Shown here in pieces: positions 19,775 through 24,880 of a DNA stretch of 24,880 bases; position 1 is the stretch's first letter, and every line of letters begins with the position of its first letter. The notes under the pieces were generated by a model, which saw only the letters and a list, made by a program, of their open reading frames with translations, was not told where the DNA came from and did no database searches. A program made the position numbers and the translations under genes. Source of the DNA: Candidatus Taylorbacteria bacterium RIFCSPLOWO2_01_FULL_50_130 (GTDB taxonomy: Bacteria; Patescibacteriota; Minisyncoccia; Phycocordibacterales; UBA10002); assembly GCA_001821155.1 (NCBI GenBank), contig MHSB01000035.1:1-24880 (forward strand). Direction: 5' to 3'.

Positions 19775-22700
19775 ATGGCTTCCGAACTTATTTTTTACGG
19801 CAGGAAATTTCTCCCCTCCGGCGAGGCATCAAGAGTCTCCGGATATAGCACCGACTACATCGGTCAGCTGTGCCGTGGCGAGAAGCTTGTTTGTCGGAGA
19901 GTTGGTAGAAGCTGGTTTGTGGAGGAGATGTCTCTGCTTGCCTACACGGCGCTTGACCTCAACCATGCTCCCTCAAAGGTATTTCGCCTTAACGGTAACC
20001 GTGCCTCCACCGAGGTGCGTGCCGAGGCGCCGACCTCGGTGGTGGTGCCGGCGGCGGAGTTGGTTTCAGCGGGTGTCTTTGCTCAGTCCCTAGTTGCGGA
20101 GGCACCTGCAGGAGGCGAATCGTCACCTGCCATGGCTCCTGTGAAGGAACTGGTGGAATTAATTCCAACCGCGAATACTCTCTCGCAAGCGGAAGAAGTG
20201 GCTCCTGCCGCTCCGGTTGCAGAGAAGATTCCCACTCATTCGCCGGTTTCACCTTCGGTAGAAATTATTGCTGACAGAGTTCTGGAAAATCTTGCGGATG
20301 GCTGGGGTTTCCTTCGTCATCAATTTTCGCCGGAACTTGGGCAAAAGGCGCTGGTTCTCGGTTTGTCGGTCGCGCTCGTCTTCGGACCGTACTTTGTCAG
20401 GAATCAACCGGTACTTCAAACGGTAGGAGAGTTGGTGAGAGCGTCCTCGCAAAACATTGCCGCGCAAATTGGAGGAGCATCCGAGGCGCTTCAGTCCCTC
20501 GCGTCCGCTTCACCGGAAGAATTGCGGCAGGCGTTCTCTCTTACTGCCGTTTCTCTTGTTTCTCGAAGTCAGAATCTTGGCGAGATGCTGTTTGAGTCCG
20601 GAGCGCGCGCGGCAGGCGAAGCGCGAGAAGGCGTCAAAGAAGACGCGCGATTGCTTGCGCGCGCGGCCGCAGAAACGATGGAGACTGGAATAAGCAATGC
20701 AAGCGGTCTTCTCGCTTTGATTTCGGAGGGCGCGGCAGAGAGTGTTCGCGCGTTCGCGGTTCTTGTGGCAGATCGGTATGAAAGTTTTTCGCTTCAAGCG
20801 GCCGGGCTTTTGCTTATGACGAAGGAGAGTCTGTTGTCATTTAATAATCCAATTGATGACCTTGCGCGCGGCGTGTACAGGGGCGTGAACAAGGGAATCT
20901 TTTCTTTGCGCGACCCGATTCGCCGCTTCCTCGGCATTAAGGATGGAAGCGGTGGCACAACAGCGACCACGGGTGTTTCTACAAGCACTTCCATCACGAA
21001 ATTTGTCTACACTTCTCCTTCGACTAAGGCGGAGCCGCCGTACCGATACATACCGCCCGCACCCGTCATCGAGAGTGTGATTGAAAGGCAAATCGTCATC
21101 TCTCCCGCGAACATTGAACAAAAACTCTTCGACCTTCAAACACGCCTCGCCACGGATATCGCTTCACTTCGCTCCAGAACCGCAGAGGTACAGAGCGCGA
21201 CACAGTCCAACGCGACCTACATCAACAACGTCTACAACACGGTGGCCCAAACCAACAATCTTGACCGCGTGGAAGACCTCACCCTTCTCAACCCCAAGAT
21301 TTCTTTTGGAACCATGACGAGCACCGCTCTTTCCGCGGTGAGCGGCACCTTCACCGCGCTTTCGGGCAACTCGCTTACGGTAGATTCTCTAAATGGCACG
21401 ACCGGCGCCTTGACGGGTAACCTTACCGTTGGCGGCAATGCCACTATTGCCGGAAATCTTGATGTATATGGAACTGTCACTCCGGCAACCATCAGCGCCA
21501 CATCTTCCGTTTCCGCTCCGTATTTCACCGCGACTTCAACAACCGCGACTTCTTCGTTCGCCGGCGGTTTGACGGTTCAGACGGATAAGTTCGTTGTTGA
21601 GTCGGGGTCGGGGAATGTTGGACTTGGAACAACCTCTCCGCAGGCTCGTCTTGCGCTCTCCGGCTACGCAGACTCCGCGAACCCGCTCCTCCTCATCTCC
21701 ACCTCCACACCGTCGGCGACCTCCACCGCGCTCATCATCACCTCAAGCGGAAACTTTGGTCTCTCCACATCTTCGCCAACATCTCGTTTCGCCATTGAGG
21801 CCTCCACTCCTACCGCGGCGTTTCTTTTGAATCAAACAGGGACCGGCAATCTTTTGACGCTTGAAGATTCCGGCACGGCAGTCTTCTCCGTTGTTGATGG
21901 GGGAAATGTCGGGGTGGGTACCACCTCGCCGTTCGCAAAACTCTCCGTTTCGGGTGCCGGCTATTTTGACGGTTCGATTACGACGGCGTCTTCACTCACC
22001 GCAGGCGGCGACATAACGGCGACAAACATTACCGCGACCGGCACCGCCACTTTTACCAATCTCGCGCTCACCGGCTCCACCACGCTTCAACACTTCACTT
22101 TTGTAAACGCAACAGGCACAAGCGCGACCACCACAAACCTGTTCTCCACAAATGCCGTCTTTACAGGCGCCACCTCCACTTCGTTCTTCACCTCCGTCTT
22201 CAACGCGATTTCTTCAATCTTCTCTTCCATTACCGGTGGTTCGGCCACTCTTGGTTCACTCACCGCCACTTCTTCCGCCACTCTTTCTTACGCGGGGACC
22301 AACATGCTCATCACGACCGATACCGCGGGGAAACTTATCTCGTCATCAACGCCTGTGGCCGCCTACTATCTCGCTACATCTTCTATTGCCTCAATCTTCC
22401 CCTACGCCTCCACGACCGCCCTCACCGTCTCGGGCACGGGCTACTTCGGCACGGCAAGCACCACCAACCTCACCGTCTCCTCGCTCACAAACACGCGCAT
22501 TCCTTTTATCGGAGCGGCAGGCGCATTCACCGACGACTCCGATCTTACCTTTACCAACGGCAACCTCCTCACCGCAACATATGCTTCCTCCACCTCGCTC
22601 ACCACGAGCGGGTACGCGGCGTTCGCGACAGAAGGAGGCAATGTCGGCATCGGGACGACTTCGCCCGCGGCAAAGCTCTCCGTCAACGCCGCCTCAACGG

Positions 22701-24880
22701 GAATGGGAATGTATCTTGCGGGCTACGCCAACGCCACGGCAGATATGTTCAGAATCTCCACCTCCACGCTCACCGCCACCTCCACCGCTTTTGTGATTGA
22801 TTCCAAAGGAAGGGTGGGGGTGGGGACGACGAGTCCGAGCCAGCCGCTTTCGGTGGCGGGGCATTGCGTGACGGGAGACACGAAGCTACGCCGAAGACGG
22901 CGCAGGCAGAACTTAGAACTTGGAACTAAGAACTCGGATTCTAATTCTCCAAGCTCCAAGCTCCAAGCTCCAAGCTCTTCGTCGGACGACTACATCTACG
23001 ACGAAGTCGCCATCAAGGACATTGACGAGGGCGATGAAGTGCTATCGCTTGATGAAAAGACGGGCGAGTTTGTCTGGCGCAAAGTCCTTGCCGTCTGGGA
23101 GATGGGAGAAAAGCCCATTTACAAACTCACGACCGCGAGCGGCAAGACGATTCGCACGACAGCCGAGCATCCCTACTTTGTTTTGCGAGAACGAGCAGGT
23201 TTCTGCAACAGTTCGACTTTCCAATCGTCGGGATTCAGCGTAATAAGACGCTTCGCATATGGCTTGTATGTGGTGATGAGTTTCTCAAATTGGGTGAGTA
23301 GCGCGGCGGTGTCTTTCTGGGGGATTCTCAACCAAATCACGGAAAAGATTTTGTCGGGCGGATATTCGGCAAAATCTTTGTCATTCGTCACCAATACGCG
23401 CTTCTCCCGTTTTGAGACGGCGGCTAGCAACCGATCGGAGGATCGTTTGGGGAGCAATTTGAAATTCACCTTCCGCAATTTGAGAAACGAAGCGAGTTCC
23501 GCTCGCACATTTTCATCAAGCAGGAATCGCGCCTCGTTCGGTGTTGACGATGACATAGTGATCGCGGGTGATGGAGCTCGCGTACTGGAGCGCGGCTTTA
23601 ATGTGTTCCAAGCGAAGAGAAGGGAAGGTTTTCAAAATGTCGCTGGATTTTTCTCCGGCCGCCAGAAGTTCCAACACCTGCCAGACCATAATGCGGGTGC
23701 CGCTGAAAGTCGGCTTGCCGTGGCAGATTTCCGGGTCGGCTACGATGTGTTTGTTGAGGATGATTCTTCTCATAGGGAACATAATACTACGCTTCGGGCG
23801 ATTAAAGTCAACAAGGCGAACGGGGAATGGGTTAAGGTAGCTTACTTGCAAGTTGGTGTGACCATCGCAGTGGCGGCAGGAGGCGAAGGCGCGCTCGGCA
23901 AAAACGCCTCGCGCGCCGACTACACCTCTGCCTCTTGGGAGCGCATCACCTCTATTGACCTCCTCCCCGCCGAAGCCGTCTACGACATCACGGTGGAAGG
24001 GACGCACAACTTCGTCGCAGGGCACTATGTGGACGCGCGGACGAATACATCGCTCACGTCCGCCGCGGAGAGTGTTGTTGCCCTGCGACGGAACTTGGAA
24101 CTTGGAGCTCGGAACTTGGAAGAGTATGATGGAGAACATGGAAGACGAGAACTCACAGCCAAACTACGAGAAACTGCGGATTTGGCAGGAAGCCATGGCG
24201 TTGACGCAGACGGTCTACAAGATTTCCGCTTAATTTCCGAAGACGGAGATGTTTGGATTGACGAGTCAGATAAGGCGGGCAGCGACATCAGTACCACTCA
24301 ATATGGCGGAGGGAAGCGGTCGCGGCAGGAAGGAATTTATCCACTTTCTCACGATGGCATCCACATCGGCAAACGAGGTGTTGACGGCTCTAAAACTGGC
24401 GCATGGTCTAGCGTACATATCGGAGAAGGAACACACCGACCTGCGTCATCGTTACCTCGCCTTGATTCGTCAAACGCAAAAACTTATATCCAATTTGCGC
24501 TCCGCGCCCTCCAAGCTCTAAGTTCCAAGCTCCAAGTTCCCGAAGACAACCTTGTTGTCTTCGGCGGCATCATCGCTCACAACACCTACGTGACCGGCGA
24601 CGTAACGGCGGGGGGAGTGTTTAACGCTCTTGACGCGACGGGGACATCCACCCTCTCGGGCTACCTCTCCACTACGCAGTTTGCAAACACCGCGATGAGC
24701 GCGGGCAGTATCCCGTTCTTCGGCGCGGGCGGCTTCATGCAACAGTCAAACGCCAATCTGTTCTGGGATGCTACGAACAACCGTCTTGGCCTTAACACGA
24801 CGACTCCCTCCAAACTCCTCTCCGTCCACGGCAACAGCTACGTCTCCGGCGCTTCCTTCTTCGGGGGAGCGCTCACCGCC
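19775..24880 (+). CDS. Giant surface fiber protein with N-terminal HTH-like module and an intein, 3' end outside window
   Basis: The frame is open for 1702 codons to the window end. Residues 1-57 form a small module (EASRVSGYSTDYIGQLCRGE, then VGRSWFVEEMSL) that looks like a helix-turn-helix/wing. About 60-185 are Ala/Pro/Glu-rich. Residues 189-208 (GQKALVLGLSVALVFGPYFV) are the single membrane helix. A helical stalk follows (AEVQSATQSNATYINNVYNT). From about 510 the chain is Thr/Ser-rich with repeats of GNVGIGTTSPxAKLSVxG at 21611, 21749, 21902, 22637, 22808 and 24779. Such repeats are known from tail-fiber-like surface proteins of Patescibacteria. It is probably a membrane-anchored, trimeric adhesin projecting outward, with its N-terminus in the cytoplasm. 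A complete intein interrupts it at 22865-24583. No Shine-Dalgarno site is visible. Confidence 0.8.
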   Translation, partial: MASELIFYGRKFLPSGEASRVSGYSTDYIGQLCRGEKLVCRRVGRSWFVEEMSLLAYTALDLNHAPSKVFRLNGNRASTEVRAEAPTSVVVPAAELVSAGVFAQSLVAEAPAGGESSPAMAPVKELVELIPTANTLSQAEEVAPAAPVAEKIPTHSPVSPSVEIIADRVLENLADGWGFLRHQFSPELGQKALVLGLSVALVFGPYFVRNQPVLQTVGELVRASSQNIAAQIGGASEALQSLASASPEELRQAFSLTAVSLVSRSQNLGEMLFESGARAAGEAREGVKEDARLLARAAAETMETGISNASGLLALISEGAAESVRAFAVLVADRYESFSLQAAGLLLMTKESLLSFNNPIDDLARGVYRGVNKGIFSLRDPIRRFLGIKDGSGGTTATTGVSTSTSITKFVYTSPSTKAEPPYRYIPPAPVIESVIERQIVISPANIEQKLFDLQTRLATDIASLRSRTAEVQSATQSNATYINNVYNTVAQTNNLDRVEDLTLLNPKISFGTMTSTALSAVSGTFTALSGNSLTVDSLNGTTGALTGNLTVGGNATIAGNLDVYGTVTPATISATSSVSAPYFTATSTTATSSFAGGLTVQTDKFVVESGSGNVGLGTTSPQARLALSGYADSANPLLLISTSTPSATSTALIITSSGNFGLSTSSPTSRFAIEASTPTAAFLLNQTGTGNLLTLEDSGTAVFSVVDGGNVGVGTTSPFAKLSVSGAGYFDGSITTASSLTAGGDITATNITATGTATFTNLALTGSTTLQHFTFVNATGTSATTTNLFSTNAVFTGATSTSFFTSVFNAISSIFSSITGGSATLGSLTATSSATLSYAGTNMLITTDTAGKLISSSTPVAAYYLATSSIASIFPYASTTALTVSGTGYFGTASTTNLTVSSLTNTRIPFIGAAGAFTDDSDLTFTNGNLLTATYASSTSLTTSGYAAFATEGGNVGIGTTSPAAKLSVNAASTGMGMYLAGYANATADMFRISTSTLTATSTAFVIDSKGRVGVGTTSPSQPLSVAGHCVTGDTKLRRRRRRQNLELGTKNSDSNSPSSKLQAPSSSSDDYIYDEVAIKDIDEGDEVLSLDEKTGEFVWRKVLAVWEMGEKPIYKLTTASGKTIRTTAEHPYFVLRERAGFCNSSTFQSSGFSVIRRFAYGLYVVMSFSNWVSSAAVSFWGILNQITEKILSGGYSAKSLSFVTNTRFSRFETAASNRSEDRLGSNLKFTFRNLRNEASSARTFSSSRNRASFGVDDDIVIAGDGARVLERGFNVFQAKRREGFQNVAGFFSGRQKFQHLPDHNAGAAESRLAVADFRVGYDVFVEDDSSHREHNTTLRAIKVNKANGEWVKVAYLQVGVTIAVAAGGEGALGKNASRADYTSASWERITSIDLLPAEAVYDITVEGTHNFVAGHYVDARTNTSLTSAAESVVALRRNLELGARNLEEYDGEHGRRELTAKLRETADLAGSHGVDADGLQDFRLISEDGDVWIDESDKAGSDISTTQYGGGKRSRQEGIYPLSHDGIHIGKRGVDGSKTGAWSSVHIGEGTHRPASSLPRLDSSNAKTYIQFALRALQALSSKLQVPEDNLVVFGGIIAHNTYVTGDVTAGGVFNALDATGTSTLSGYLSTTQFANTAMSAGSIPFFGAGGFMQQSNANLFWDATNNRLGLNTTTPSKLLSVHGNSYVSGASFFGGALTA
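22909..22978 (+). repeat. Ten 7-bp tandem units inside the intein
   Basis: gaactta, gaacttg, gaactaa, gaactcg, gattcta, attctcc, then aagctcc three times and aagctct, in exact 7-bp register. It encodes a Ser/Asn-rich linker between block A and the YDEVAIKDIDEGDEV segment of the intein. The array is not a multiple-of-three unit, so the peptide does not repeat unit by unit. Confidence 0.85.
23173..23556 (-). CDS. DUF5615 PIN-like toxin nested antisense in the intein
   Basis: A 127-residue protein with FLLDENV (11-17) and VLVTNDKDFAEYP (54-66). The paired acidic residues (Asp14, Glu15, Asp59, Asp61) match the DUF5615/PIN-like nuclease fold. DUF5615 genes are known partners of DUF433 antitoxins. 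The start at 23556 overlaps the DUF433 stop by 41 bp, so they are co-translated. Its own stop (23173-23175) lies exactly over the codons of intein block B (HPY). It is antisense to, and out of codon register with, the fiber/intein frame. Toxic RNase activity is inferred from the family. Confidence 0.8.
   Translation of the reverse strand: MSSSTPNEARFLLDENVRAELASFLKLRKVNFKLLPKRSSDRLLAAVSKREKRVLVTNDKDFAEYPPDKIFSVIWLRIPQKDTAALLTQFEKLITTYKPYAKRLITLNPDDWKVELLQKPARSRKTK
23516..23773 (-). CDS. DUF433 antitoxin nested antisense in the intein
   Basis: An 85-residue protein: HIVADPEICHGKPTFSGTRI, VWQVLELLAAGEKSSDILKT, FPSLRLEHIKAALQYAS. This is the DUF433 signature (DPxIxxGKPxxxGTRI, LAAGxSxxxIL, YPxLxxxxIxAALxYA), a helix-turn-helix antitoxin family paired with DUF5615 toxins. 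The open frame continues upstream, but ATG 23773 (or 23782) follows a consensus promoter. Its codons are exactly in antisense register with the sense fiber frame, so it must avoid TTA, CTA and TCA codons, and it does. Confidence 0.85.
   Translation of the reverse strand: MRRIILNKHIVADPEICHGKPTFSGTRIMVWQVLELLAAGEKSSDILKTFPSLRLEHIKAALQYASSITRDHYVIVNTERGAIPA
23784..23811 (-). promoter_or_regulatory. Promoter of the nested toxin-antitoxin operon
   Basis: On the minus strand: -35 TTGACT (23811-23806), 16-bp spacer, -10 TAGTAT (23789-23784). The start codon at 23773 is 10 bases after the -10 box. The best -35 in the window lies inside an intein coding region, showing that the cassette carries its own expression signal. 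Confidence 0.6.
24088..24115 (+). repeat. Four 7-bp units, left flank of the nested four-helix-bundle gene
   Basis: ggaactt, ggaactt, ggagctc, ggaactt, ending 10 bp before ATG 24126. Inverted counterpart at 24511-24538. Confidence 0.8.
24126..24521 (+). pseudogene. Four-helix-bundle protein (S23/23S rRNA intervening-sequence family), broken by one stop, nested in the intein
   Basis: In a frame different from the fiber, ATG 24126 opens NYEKLRIWQEAMALTQTVYK. An in-frame TAA lies at 24231-24233, then the same frame continues FPKTEMFGLTSQIRRAATSV, PLNMAEGSGRGRKEFIHFL and on to TAA 24519-24521. FPxxExFGLxSQIRRAAxSVPxNxAEG is the signature of the four-helix-bundle family first seen in rRNA intervening sequences. 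The stop replaces a single residue, so it is a nonsense mutation, not a fusion. It lies between intein blocks F and G and is flanked by inverted 7-bp arrays. The fiber frame reads through the stop position as Leu-Ile without interruption. Confidence 0.8.
24511..24538 (+). repeat. Four 7-bp units, right flank of the nested four-helix-bundle gene
   Basis: ccaagct, ctaagtt, ccaagct, ccaagtt, the reverse complement type of the 24088-24115 array. The gene's stop codon lies inside it. Together the two arrays form inverted flanks around the cassette. Confidence 0.8.

Larger units (their letters stand above)
22865..24583 (+). other. Intein (Hint domain), 573 codons, carrying two nested gene cassettes
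   Basis: Block A is CVTGDTKL with Cys1 at 22865. IKDIDEGDEVLSLDEKTGEF and the block B sequence GKTIRTTAEHPYFV (Thr-x-x-His, His at 23168) follow. NGEWVKVAYLQVG resumes after 23811. Block F is VYDITVEGTHNFVAG (23978-24022) and block G is IIAHN ending at 24583, with Thr as the +1 residue. All residues needed for protein splicing are present. Deleting the intein joins LSVAGH to TYVTGDVTAGG, matching the uninterrupted fiber repeat LSVHGNSYVSGASFFGG at the window end. That fixes the boundaries. No LAGLIDADG or HNH endonuclease is seen. Instead, a toxin-antitoxin pair and a four-helix-bundle gene occupy the interior, yet the sense frame has no stop. Confidence 0.85.

Noticed and set aside
22152..22796. 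A 214-codon plus-strand frame rich in Pro and Ser
   Set aside because: It is the shifted reading of the Thr/Ser-rich fiber repeats; such low-complexity shadows are expected there.
23774..24139. N-terminal extension of the DUF433 frame on the minus strand
   Set aside because: The added residues are not DUF433-like, and the promoter lies inside this stretch.
24231..24233. Stop-codon recoding as explanation for the TAA in the four-helix-bundle gene
   Set aside because: Known CPR recoding concerns UGA, not UAA. TAA ends normal genes here (the ABC ATPase and obvious others), so a nonsense mutation is simpler.

Overview
The window looks like a chromosome segment from a Candidate Phyla Radiation bacterium (Patescibacteria, most likely a Parcubacteria-type lineage). 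This is inferred from a compact set of short housekeeping genes, many small membrane proteins of the kind seen in these genomes, sparse Shine-Dalgarno sites, and a very large surface fiber with repeats of the form GNVGIGTTSP. TGA ends several clear genes, so the standard bacterial code applies and UGA-recoding lineages are unlikely. I saw no tRNA, rRNA or CRISPR array.

Layout. 1-738: 3' end of a polytopic membrane protein. 792-1366: a RelB/RelE-like toxin-antitoxin pair behind a perfect palindrome; the toxin start appears broken by one missing C. 1465-3187: a dispersed inverted repeat, an unknown 298-aa protein, a small zinc-ribbon protein and two near-identical terminators. 3210-7520: murB (peptidoglycan precursor synthesis), a short uncertain transcription unit, and secA (protein export). 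7612-10811: small membrane protein, VOC protein, deoxyribosyltransferase-like protein, Maf, NUDIX and a cytidylyltransferase-fold enzyme. 10831-12427: two-gene ABC-2 exporter. 12544-15192: bactofilin-like membrane protein, small coiled-coil membrane protein, AI-2E/PerM family protein. 15274-17210: MYG1 family protein and the ribosome-assembly GTPase ObgE. 17329-18873 (minus): gatB. 19051-19284 (minus): small winged-helix regulator. 19651-24880: leader with an attenuator-like hairpin, then a giant surface-fiber gene that runs off the window.

The most remarkable part is the fiber gene. Its frame is open from 19775 to the window end and contains a complete Hint/intein (Cys at 22865 to Asn at 24583). 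Removing it in silico rejoins a fiber repeat. Where inteins usually carry a homing endonuclease, this one has two foreign cassettes. An antisense DUF433/DUF5615 toxin-antitoxin operon with its own promoter lies between intein blocks B and F. A four-helix-bundle (S23-type) gene, broken by one stop codon, lies between blocks F and G. The fiber/intein frame stays open through both.

A second theme is repeat-driven. Palindromes and 7-bp tandem arrays occur just upstream of many genes and also inside the coding sequences of murB, secA, gatB and the intein, where they add in-frame peptide insertions. A third theme is leaderless transcription: several genes have a (usually extended) -10 box ending about 6-7 bases before the start codon.
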